From the NCBI GenBank assembly GCA_965237505.1, contig CBDEFR010000008.1, positions 496,001 through 560,000 of the forward strand: a stretch of DNA of 64,000 bases. The letters run 5' to 3'. Source of the stretch: NVTR01 sp965237505 (GTDB lineage Bacteria > Pseudomonadota > Alphaproteobacteria > Rhodobacterales > Rhodobacteraceae). The translations under genes and the position numbers were made by a program. The notes under the pieces are model-generated. The model was not told where the DNA came from, did no database searches, and was given only the letters and a program-made list of their open reading frames with translations. Of this stretch, positions 9,642 through 17,368 are shown one piece after another (position 1 is the stretch's first letter; the number at the start of each line of letters is the position of its first letter).

Positions 9642-10795
9642 TCATTCTATAAGGCCGTTGATATTACATGTCCTGTGGAGGAACATTCCATCAATGAAGG
9701 CCGAAAACGAATAGATATTATACCAACGGCCCCAGTCGTTGACCGTTTTGGCCCATTGTCTGTTAGTGATTGACGTGATTGCGGTTTTGTCGTTTGCAAA
9801 GAAGTTCCATGCTTCGCAACACCTGTCGACGATCTGCTCATAATTGTCGAAGACGGATATTGCGAGCTTGTTGGCACGCAGATAAGCCCACACATTTTCC
9901 ATCGGGTTGAGTTCAGGGGAATAGGGCGGGAGTTTGAGCAGGGTGATGTTGTCGGGTACCTCCAGCTCTGCCGAACCGTGCCAGCCAGCGCCATCCAGAA
10001 TGAGAAGGGCATGTGCGCCCGATGCGACGGTTTTAGCGATCTCGGCGAGATGCGCGCTCATGGCCTGTGTGTCGGCATGTGGCATGATCAGAGCGGCCGC
10101 TTCAGCCCGTTCCGGGCAGACGGCGCCGAAAATGTAGCTCCAGATATAGCGGGTGTCGCGCGGGGCACGGGGGCGTGTTCCACGCTCGGCCCAGATACGG
10201 GTGAGCGTGCCCTGCTGGCCAACCCGCGCTTCATCCTGAAACCATATCTCCAGGGGCTTGCTGCGGGCTGTTTCCGGCAAGGCTGCTTCTACCTCTGCGG
10301 CGAAGTTTTTTTAAAAGCCTCCTGTGCATCCGGGTCGGATTTCGGATGCTGCGGGCGCACCGACAGACGCCGAAAGCCCAGGCTTGCCAATTGTTTGCCA
10401 ACAGTTCGCTCATGCATGGTGACGCCGAAGCGCTCTTCGATCTTGCGTTTCAGATCAATGCGCCGCCAGCGCACAACCCCATCGGTTTCGGGGTCGGGAC
10501 CCGCCCGAACCATTTCCGCCAACTCCTCCTTCTGTGCCGCGCTCAGCAGACAGGGTGGATCCGGCGGGCGACGGTTGAACAGGCCCGACACGCCCTCCGC
10601 ATTGTAACGGTGGGCCCAATCCCGCAACGTCTGCCGATCCATGCCGCAGTTTTCTGCCGCCGTCTTGCGGTCAACCCCATCCAGAACCAGGGCAATCGCC
10701 AACATCCGTCGCGCCGCTTTCCCATCCCGGCACCGCGCCGCTTCCTGGCGAAGCTCGCCTGCAGACTTGTCTTTGCGCGTAATCCTTACTGCCAT
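9642..10795 (-). CDS. IS630 transposase (copy d), -1 frameshift expressed
   Basis: The upstream frame starts at the ATG at 10795 (MAVRITRKDKSAGELRQEAA, then GMDRQTLRDWAHRYNAEG) and ends at 10289. The downstream frame carries WFQDEARVGQQG, LILDGAGWHGS and PELNPMENVWAYLR. They meet at a run of seven A on the minus strand (about 10306-10312). The native C-terminus (KTVNDWGRWY) runs off the element end without a stop and reads through the 57-base gene scrap into copy c, stopping at 9642, so the reported end includes foreign codons. No lesion is seen in the catalytic parts. Confidence 0.85.
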
Positions 10796-10870
10796 CAAAG
10801 CCTCCCTTGCCTTGATGCCACTGAATCAGATCACGCCGCTCGTGGGAATCCCCTTGAGTCAAATCTGGGG
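9721..10870 (-). mobile_element. IS630-family element (copy d), 1150 bp
   Basis: The ends are TACCAACGGCC (left) and GGCCGTTGGTA (right), flanked by TTA at 9718-9720 and 10871-10873. It is the same subtype as copy e at 40665. It is the third insertion in the nuclease gene, in the opposite orientation to copies b and c and only 57 bases from copy c. Confidence 0.92.
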
Positions 10871-11159
10871 GCCGTTGGTATTAGATACACGAACTCGGCC
10901 AATTCCGGTTTCTTCCACAGAATGTTGCAAAGCCCGAATACACGCTCAATCGATGTGCCAATCGAGTGCAAAAATTACTCGCGCGAAATACAAAACCCCG
11001 AATTGGATCAAATGATGGGCAGGTTTTCAGTGCACAGGGGCAAATTTGGCATACTACTATGCAGATCGATGGACAACCGAGAAAGATTTATTCAGCGATG
11101 CAGGGACACAGTCATGGCCGGGCAAGGCTACATTATTGTTTTGGAGGATTCAGATCTTA

Positions 11160-12090
11160 GTGTCTGATCCAAAACTAATTGAGTGATTTCAGCGAGTTGT
11201 GATTCAATTGGATTGATAAGATTCGAGGGAGATCACAATGGCCTGGACGGAAACCACTCGCGCCCGATATGAACGGCATTCGGGACGCTATGCAAGCGAT
11301 TTAACTGATCAGGAATGGGGTTTGATCGCGCCATTCCTGCCGCCGCCTAAAACAACTGGTCGTCCGCGCAGCACGGCGATGCGCGATGTTCTGGATGCCA
11401 TTTTGTACATCGCCAGCGCCGGGTGTGCGTGGCGTATGCTGCCCAATGATTTCCCGCCAGTGTCCACCGTGCGCTACTATTTCCATGGCTGGCGCAACGA
11501 TGGCATCTTTGAAGTGATCAGCCATTTTCTGGTGGCGACGGCGCGCGAGTTTCATGGCAAGAAGCCCGGCCCCACCGCTGGTGTCATTGATAGCCAGACC
11601 ATAAAAACACGGAAAGCGGTGGCATTTCGGGCTATGACGCGGGCAAGAAAACCAAGGGCCGCAAGCGCCACATTGTCACCGACACGCTCGGGTTTATGGT
11701 TGGGTTGGTCGTGCATAGCGCCGGTATTCAAGACCGTGATGGCGCACCGGAAGTGTTGAAATCCATCCGGTATTCCCATCCAAACTTGCGCCATATCTTT
11801 GCGGATGGCGGTTATGCCGGACCAAAGCTGCGCGACGCTCTTGAAGGCATCGGTGACTGGGCAATCCAGATCGTCAAGCGCTTCGACACTGCGGAAGGCT
11901 TCGAAGTCATTCCCAGAAGATGGGTCGTCGAGCGCACCTTCGCATGGCTCAACCGCTGCCGGCGATTGGCCAAAGATTGCGAAAAATCCATCGCAAGTTC
12001 ACAGGCATGGATACTCGTTGCACATATCAGAACCCTCACGCGTAAAATTGCAAGGCATTGTAATCATGCGTAGAGTTTTGAATCAGACAC
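11160..12090 (+). mobile_element. IS5-family (IS1031-like) element (copy a), 931 bp
   Basis: Terminal repeats are GTGTCTGATCCAAAACT (left) and, read inward from the right, GTGTCTGATTCAAAACT. TTA flanks both sides (11157-11159 and 12091-12093), fitting the TNA target of IS1031-like elements. One base shorter than the intact copy c at 37232. Confidence 0.9.
11238..12073 (+). pseudogene. IS5 transposase (copy a), frameshifted
   Basis: It starts MAWTETTRARYERHSGRY as in the other copies. Around 11607 the sequence reads AAAAACACGG where the intact copy has AAAAACAACGG, so one base is missing. This breaks the frame just after the catalytic VIDSQTIK motif. The remaining half (GFMVGLVVHSAG, HIFADGGYAGPKL, RWVVERTFAWLNRCRR) continues in another frame to 12073. 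Confidence 0.9.
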
Positions 12091-12175
12091 TTAGTGCATG
12101 GGCTCAAATCAGTGGTCGCCACAATTGTCATAGCCATTACAATTTGGTTTCTGGCGTTCGCGGGAGGAGAATTCG

Positions 12176-12800
12176 ATGGGATCAGATGTGTATTTGTGCG
12201 GTGGTTTACGAACAATCTTTGCTAGCATTGCATTGATGTTGGCCAGCGGAATCGCTGGAGCACAAGAATGTGAGATGCCTGAGCCGACGGCAAATAAAGA
12301 CGTACTATTTGAAAAATTCAATTGTCTTGCAAAAAAGATTCAGAAACGAAGAAACTGTTCGAAAAATTGCTCCATTCGTAAATGCTGGCGGTGCTGTCGT
12401 AGCTTTTGACCGCAACCGAAACAATGAATCAGTTTGTCCGACTGGTTGGGCATTTTTCAAACCCGTCGGCGGACGCTTTGTCGTTGGGGCAGGCGAGCAT
12501 GCGAATTCAGGCCTTTCGAAATATCCTTCTTATATTGAAGACGTAGAAGATGAAGACGAAATGCTGGATTCTGTTGGTGGTGAAGAAAAACACACGCTGA
12601 TAGTTGCCGAGATGCCAAGTCACCGTCACCAGATGAATGTGCATCACCCAGCAGTAGACAATGTAGATGGACCCTATGCAATCACTCGACAAACGAGCGA
12701 TGGCGAGTACACGGGATATGAGGGAGGCGGCGAGGCACACAATAACATGCCACCTTTCGTGGCATTATATTTTTGTAAGAGAATCGCATCTGACGATTAA
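12176..12800 (+). pseudogene. Secreted phage-collar-like protein, frameshifted
   Basis: The ATG at 12176 follows a strong GGAGGAG ribosome site and opens a signal peptide (TIFASIALMLASGIAGAQEC). After FNCLA the frame is lost at a run of six A near 12331-12336. Reading that run as five A gives FNCLAKRFRNEETVRKIAPF and continues in the frame to 12800: GGAVVAFDRNRN, CPTGWAFFKPVGGRFVVGAG, GGEEKHTLIVAEMPSHRHQM, EAHNNMPPFVALYFCKR. This is the pattern of phage tail-collar or host-encoded collar-like proteins with the PSHRH and NNMPP motifs. Either a one-base insertion or a homopolymer sequencing error. Confidence 0.7.
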
Positions 12801-12870
12801 CCGCCATCCGGAGCTGTGTCAGGAATGAACCGCCGGCCGACAATCAGATATCATGGTAAGCGCGGTCCAC

Positions 12871-12889
12871 GCTGCAATGAACTTGCAGC
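12871..12889 (-). terminator. Hairpin just downstream of nuoG
   Basis: GCTGCAA and TTGCAGC form a perfect 7-bp stem with a 5-base loop, 14 bases past the nuoG stop codon on the minus strand. There is no U tract, so it could be a weak terminator or an mRNA 3'-end stabiliser. It suggests a transcript end here. Confidence 0.4.
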
Positions 12890-12902
12890 GGATGGCTGCG
12901 GT

Positions 12903-15527
12903 TTAGCCCGGCATCCCTGGATGGTTTGCAGTCTCAGCCTCCGCCGGCGCCCCAACCGCCACCTGCACCTTGTGCACCTCGACCGGGCACGGATATTCGC
13001 CGCGTTTCATCAGGGCGTTGAGGCGCAAGCTCCGGTAGGTTTCGGGCACGAACACCAGGCCCGCGGGGAAGCGTTTGTTGAGCTTAAGTTGCGCTGTCAG
13101 TTCGCCGTGCGCGGATTGCACCACCACCAGATCGCCGACCTTGAGGCCGAGCGCTTCGGCGTCTTGGCCGTTCATCTCGGCGTAAGGATCGTCGGCGATC
13201 GAGCGCAGGATTTGCGAGCGTTCGGACAGATAGCCGTTGTGGAACAGGCAGTTGCCGGTGATGAGCGCAAGGCCGTCATGGGCAGGCGCGGCAAGTGGCG
13301 GTGCCGCGAACAGGTCGCCGTCCGGGGGATTTGGCGTGGAATGCGTGAAAGCGCCGTCGACGCCGAGGCCGTCCATTGCGAGACCTCTGTAGGCCGGGAC
13401 CAGACGGGCGATCTCGTCAAATATTTCGCCGGGCGCGGACGGCTGTAGCGGCTGACCGCAGGCTTCGGCGACAAAATTGAAAAGCTCCAGATGCGCCCTG
13501 GCCTCGTGGGCCGGGTCGCTGAACTGGCGGACCGCCTGGGTCCGGCCTTCGTTGTTGGTGGCGCTGCCCGCCTCCTCGCCGTAACTCGCCGCCGGCAGCA
13601 CCACATCGGCGACCCCGGTGGTGTCGGTGAGAAAGGCGTCCTGCACGATCAGCAGATCGACGCGGGCGAGCGCCCGCTGCGCGAAGGCCCGATCGGGATA
13701 AGCCAAGAGCGGGTCGGCACCGGCGACGTAGAGCGTGCCGATCTTGCCAGCCTCGCACAGCGCCAGCATTTGGTCAAGATCAGCGCCGGGTTCGGGCGGG
13801 ATTTCGGCGTCCCACGCGGTTTCGATACTTGCGCGCGCCGCATCGTCATCCACTGGGCACAGCCCCGGCAGCGCGCCGGGCAGCACCCCCATGTCCCAAG
13901 CACCAAGCTGATTGGCGCGGTCAAACAGGAACTGCACCGCCACGCCCTTGCCGAGCGCGCCTAGAACCCGCGCCAGGTTGCGCAGCAACTGCAGCGTCGC
14001 GCGTGCCTCGGGTGTTCGCAACACCTCGGCGCTGATCAGCACGGTGACGCTCTGGCCACCTGCGAGCGCCGAGACCAACCGGTCCAGCGCCGCGCTGTCG
14101 GCGGGCGCAGCACTCTGTGCCGACCCTTCAAGGGCCGCGCGCACCGCGTCCAGGTTGCCAAACGTCGCATGCACCGCGTCCTGATCCGCCGTGGCGCTCA
14201 GCAGCCCCGCCAGCACCGCGCCGAGCATCGCCGCTTCGCCACCGGGCGGCACCCGCAGCACGCCTTTGGCGTCCGCATCCAGCCGCGAGGGCCGCGTTGC
14301 CAGCATGAACAGATCGGTGTCGCCAAGCCGTGCCACACCGCGCAGCAGGTATTCGGTGACCGGGTTTTCGTGCGTCACATTTCCGCCGACAACGAGCACG
14401 CAATCGGCGCGGATCACTTCGTCCAGCGGCGCGCGGGAATAGAAATCTCCGATTAGCGGCGCAAGCGCATCAAACGGAACCGTCCAGCGCGCGGAGGAGT
14501 CGATGTTGTTGGTCTTGAATACTATCCGCATCAGTTTCTGGAACTGATACAGCGCTTCGTTGGTCAGGCGCGGTGAGGCCAGCCCGCCGGCCGACTTGCC
14601 GTCCTTGCCGTGGATGCCAGCCGGACGCTCGCGCAAATACTCACCCACCTCGTCCCACGAGACCGCAACCAGGCAGCCATCGCGGCGGATCATCGGCCGC
14701 TCGATCCGGTCATCGCTTTCGATGAAATCGAGCCCGAACCGGCCCCGCGCGCACAGGGTTTCCAGATTCACCCCGTTTTCCCATTTCGAGCGCACCCGCA
14801 TGAATTCGCCTTCCCGCGCGCCAACCGTGAGCTGGCAGCCGGTGCCGCAATGCGGGCAGATGGTGTCGGTTTCGACCAGGTCCCAGGGCCGCGATTTGTA
14901 GCGGTACGGCATGCTCATCAGCGCCCCGACCGGGCAGACCTCGACGCAGGTGCCGCACTGGTCGCAGCTTGCCAGGCTGCCGGCAAAGCCGGTGACCGCG
15001 GTGTCCATGCCTTTCTCGATGGTGCCGAGCGCCACCGCGCCGATCACGTCCTCGCAGATCCGCACGCAGCGCTGGCACTGGATGCAGCGGTTCACGTTCA
15101 TGATGATGACCGGGCTGAGTTGGATGTCCTTGGAGTGGAACACCCGTTTGCGGTCCTGAAAGCGGCTGGCGCTTGGCCCGTACGCCATCACCTGGTCCTG
15201 CAGCTCGCACTCGCCGCCCTTGTCGCAGATCGGACAGTCGAGCGGGTGGTTGGCGAGCAGCATGTCGAGCATCGACGAGCGGGTCTGGTCGATCAGGGCC
15301 GAGTTCGTCGTCACCACCATGCCGTCGGCGACGTGCGTGGCGCAGGACGGTTGCAGCCGGGGGAAACCTTCGATCTCGACCAGGCACATGCGGCACGAGG
15401 CCAGTGCGGGCAGCCGTTTCAGGTAGCAAAACGTGGGGATGTCGTAGCCCAGGTCCTGGGCGACCTCGAGGATCAAATCACCCTTGGTGGCCTGAACTTT
15501 TTGTCCGTTGATGGTGACGGTTACCAT
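12903..15527 (-). CDS. nuoG: NADH-quinone oxidoreductase subunit G with N7 site
   Basis: 874 residues, the iron-sulfur electron-wire subunit of complex I's peripheral arm. Cys34, 45, 48 and 62 bind the [2Fe-2S] N1b. The HxxxCxxCxxxxxC segment (His94, Cys98, 101, 107) binds N5. Cys148/151/154 with Cys198 and Cys188/191/194 with Cys158 bind further [4Fe-4S] clusters. Cys224, 227, 231 and 259 (CPHCGTGC and LCARGRFG) form the molybdopterin-oxidoreductase-type N7 site, which the mitochondrial-type alphaproteobacterial NuoG usually lacks. The long C-terminal molybdopterin-like domain is also present. It is the last gene of a nuoA-G block; nuoH is not found downstream. Confidence 0.95.
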   Translation of the reverse strand: MVTVTINGQKVQATKGDLILEVAQDLGYDIPTFCYLKRLPALASCRMCLVEIEGFPRLQPSCATHVADGMVVTTNSALIDQTRSSMLDMLLANHPLDCPICDKGGECELQDQVMAYGPSASRFQDRKRVFHSKDIQLSPVIIMNVNRCIQCQRCVRICEDVIGAVALGTIEKGMDTAVTGFAGSLASCDQCGTCVEVCPVGALMSMPYRYKSRPWDLVETDTICPHCGTGCQLTVGAREGEFMRVRSKWENGVNLETLCARGRFGLDFIESDDRIERPMIRRDGCLVAVSWDEVGEYLRERPAGIHGKDGKSAGGLASPRLTNEALYQFQKLMRIVFKTNNIDSSARWTVPFDALAPLIGDFYSRAPLDEVIRADCVLVVGGNVTHENPVTEYLLRGVARLGDTDLFMLATRPSRLDADAKGVLRVPPGGEAAMLGAVLAGLLSATADQDAVHATFGNLDAVRAALEGSAQSAAPADSAALDRLVSALAGGQSVTVLISAEVLRTPEARATLQLLRNLARVLGALGKGVAVQFLFDRANQLGAWDMGVLPGALPGLCPVDDDAARASIETAWDAEIPPEPGADLDQMLALCEAGKIGTLYVAGADPLLAYPDRAFAQRALARVDLLIVQDAFLTDTTGVADVVLPAASYGEEAGSATNNEGRTQAVRQFSDPAHEARAHLELFNFVAEACGQPLQPSAPGEIFDEIARLVPAYRGLAMDGLGVDGAFTHSTPNPPDGDLFAAPPLAAPAHDGLALITGNCLFHNGYLSERSQILRSIADDPYAEMNGQDAEALGLKVGDLVVVQSAHGELTAQLKLNKRFPAGLVFVPETYRSLRLNALMKRGEYPCPVEVHKVQVAVGAPAEAETANHPGMPG

Positions 15528-15563
15528 GACACTTGCAACCCTAGCATGGAAAACGGGCCGCGC

Positions 15564-16829
15564 TCAATGAAACGGGCACGCGCCCGCGTCAATATGGACG
15601 GTGAACTCGTCCTCGAAATGGTCCAGCGCCGCCCTTAATCCCATCGCCGCACCGTCGCCGAGCGCGCAGAAAGAGTTGCCGAAAATTGCCCCGCACAGGT
15701 CTTTGAGCTGGTCGATGTCCTCCGGTACGCCGTCGCCCGCCTCGATCCGGCGCAGAATCTTGACCGCCCAATCTAGCCCCTCGCGGCACGGGGTGCATTT
15801 GCCGCAGCTCTCCTCTTGGAAGAACGCGATGATCCGCGTGGTGACCTTGACCATACAGGTTGAATCATCGATCACGATCACCCCAGCCGAACCCAGCATC
15901 GAGCCGGCCGCTGCGAGCGAGTCGAAATCCATCGCAACTTCAAGCCCGTCTGCCGGGATCAGCGGCGCCGAGACGCCGCCGGGGATCACCGCCTTAATCT
16001 TGTGCTCCTTGGGTGGCCCGCCCGCGTGGTCATAGACCAACTCACGCAGAGAGATACCCATCGGCAACTCGTAAAGTCCCGGCTTTTGCACCTGGCCGCT
16101 GAGGCAATAGAGCTTGGGACCGGGGCTTTTTTCAGGCCCGATGGAGTTGAACCAATCGGCGCCGCGGGCCACGATATGGGGCACGCAGGCCAGCGTTTCG
16201 ACATTATTGATCACCGTCGGACTGGCATACAGCCCCTCGACCGCCGGGAACGGCGGTTTCAGGCGCGGCTGTGCCCGCCTGCCTTCCATCGAATCGAGCA
16301 TCGCCGACTCTTCGCCGCAGATATAGGCGCCCGCACCGCTGTGGATGTGGATGATGAAATCGAAATCGGTGCCAAGAATGCGTTCGCCGAGATAGCCTTT
16401 GGCGTGGGCCTCGGCGATCGCTGCCTCTAGGTTTCGGATCGCCAGCACATATTCGCCGCGGATGTAAATATAACCGATCTGCGACCCGATCGCATAGGCG
16501 CTGATCGCCATGCCCTCGATCAGCTGATGCGGATCGCGCTCCATGATGATCCGGTCCTTGAACGTGCCGGGTTCGCTTTCGTCAGCATTGCAGCACAGAT
16601 AAATCGGCTTGCCGGTGTCTTGCGGCACAAAGCTCCATTTGAGCCCGGTCGGAAAACCGGCACCGCCACGACCGCGCAGATGGGACTCCTTCACCAGCTC
16701 GATCAGCGCCGCGGGCTCATAGTCGCTCAGAGCCTTGGACAGCGCCCGGTAACCGCCGGTCGCCTGGTAGAGCTGGATGCCGCACCAGTCCGGTGTGTCG
16801 ATATTTTGGAGCAGAACCGAATCAAACAT
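15564..16829 (-). CDS. nuoF: NADH-quinone oxidoreductase subunit F
   Basis: 421 residues, the NADH- and FMN-binding subunit that accepts electrons from NADH. GRGGAGFPTGLKWSF (about 53-67) is the NADH/FMN signature, and YLCCNADESEPGTFKDR follows. SCGKCTPCREG (about 344-354) with a later Cys (GNSFCALGDGA) binds the N3 [4Fe-4S] cluster. The C-terminus ends HIDAGACPFH. It lies 6 bases after nuoE and 36 before nuoG, so these are co-transcribed. Confidence 0.97.
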   Translation of the reverse strand: MFDSVLLQNIDTPDWCGIQLYQATGGYRALSKALSDYEPAALIELVKESHLRGRGGAGFPTGLKWSFVPQDTGKPIYLCCNADESEPGTFKDRIIMERDPHQLIEGMAISAYAIGSQIGYIYIRGEYVLAIRNLEAAIAEAHAKGYLGERILGTDFDFIIHIHSGAGAYICGEESAMLDSMEGRRAQPRLKPPFPAVEGLYASPTVINNVETLACVPHIVARGADWFNSIGPEKSPGPKLYCLSGQVQKPGLYELPMGISLRELVYDHAGGPPKEHKIKAVIPGGVSAPLIPADGLEVAMDFDSLAAAGSMLGSAGVIVIDDSTCMVKVTTRIIAFFQEESCGKCTPCREGLDWAVKILRRIEAGDGVPEDIDQLKDLCGAIFGNSFCALGDGAAMGLRAALDHFEDEFTVHIDAGACPFH

Positions 16830-16835
16830 GGCGCG

Positions 16836-17366
16836 CTACTCTCCCGGGCTCAGAGTGGCTGCAAGATCGGCGTTTGCCGGCTGCCCGGCGCTGTCGCGCA
16901 GACGCTTGAATAGCTGGTCGATGCGGGCGGTGTTCAGATCGCCGTGAAAATCGTCGCCGACCTGCAGCATCGGCGCCATTTCGCAGGCGCCGAGACATTC
17001 GACGGTGCTGAGCGTGAACAGCCCGTCCGGCGTGGTTTCGCCGTTCTGAATGCCCAAAGCGGTTTCCATGTGCTCAAGCAGCGCCTCGGAGCCGCGCAGC
17101 ATGCACGAGAGGTTATCGCAGAGCTGGATGTGGAACATGCCAATCGGTTCGGTGTGAAACAGCGTATAAAAGGTCGCCAGCTCGTAGACCCAGATCCGTT
17201 CCACCCCGAGAATGTCGGCGACCTCTTCCTGCACCTCGCCCGGCAGATGGCCATACTGTTCCTGCGCGATATGCAGCGCCGGCATGATCGCCGAGCGCCT
17301 ATCCGGGTAGCGCGCCGTCACTGCTTCGATTTTCTCGCGCATGGTCGTCGGCGCACTGACATCCAT
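16836..17366 (-). CDS. nuoE: NADH-quinone oxidoreductase subunit E
   Basis: 176 residues, thioredoxin-like [2Fe-2S] subunit of the NADH dehydrogenase module. The N1a cysteines are visible in CDNLSC and, about 36 residues on, ECLGAC. YELATFYTLFHTEP is the family's conserved core. The start follows the nuoD stop by 2 bases, indicating translational coupling. Confidence 0.96.
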   Translation of the reverse strand: MDVSAPTTMREKIEAVTARYPDRRSAIMPALHIAQEQYGHLPGEVQEEVADILGVERIWVYELATFYTLFHTEPIGMFHIQLCDNLSCMLRGSEALLEHMETALGIQNGETTPDGLFTLSTVECLGACEMAPMLQVGDDFHGDLNTARIDQLFKRLRDSAGQPANADLAATLSPGE

Positions 17367-17368
17367 CG

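Larger units (their letters stand above)
7244..9652 (+). pseudogene. IS630 transposase (copy c), interrupted by IS256
   Basis: The ATG at 7244 opens an intact N-terminal frame (GMDRQTLRDWVYRYNAGG) to 7771, with the nine-A run at 7727-7735. The DDE half is cut just after LPPEAR by IS256-a and resumes at 9113 (EARGKPLEIWFQDEARIG), ending at 9652 with PELNPIENVWAYLR intact. Before the IS256 arrival this was the intact parent form of copy a. Confidence 0.88.
7159..9663 (+). mobile_element. IS630-family element (copy c), split by IS256
   Basis: The ends are TACCAAGGGCC (left) and GGCCGTTGATA (right), flanked by TTA at 7156-7158 and 9664-9666. Subtracting the 1335-bp IS256 and its 8-bp duplication leaves 1162 bp, one more than copy a. 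This is exactly the base that copy a lost. It is the second insertion in the nuclease gene. Confidence 0.92.
4962..11159 (+). pseudogene. Putative PD-(D/E)XK nuclease gene in four pieces
   Basis: The pieces are 4962-5531, 6696-7158, 9667-9720 and 10874-11159, separated by IS630 copies b, c and d. Removing each element and one copy of its TTA target gives one continuous frame of at least 457 codons: LDL joins PIFDRLPILL, YPKL joins TCPVEEH, and GRKRIDI joins RYTNSANSGFF. The reconstructed C-terminal part reads GRKRIDIRYTN, GFF, SIDVPIECKNYSREIQNPEL, DQMMGRFSVHRGKFGILLCR. The D...ECK arrangement followed by a conserved DQ..GRF segment resembles PD-(D/E)XK restriction-type endonucleases. The N-terminal part (SDAEMFVKYIGRDTISDL, TVTQCNLHGI) I do not recognise. 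The 3' end is lost or altered at the IS5 element (11160). It was probably a defence nuclease; no methylase is visible nearby. The ATG at 4962 was chosen; an in-frame TTG at 4938 is possible. Confidence 0.75.

Noticed and set aside
14610..15638. 342-codon plus-strand frame opposite nuoG.
   Set aside because: Shadow of nuoG with no recognisable domain.
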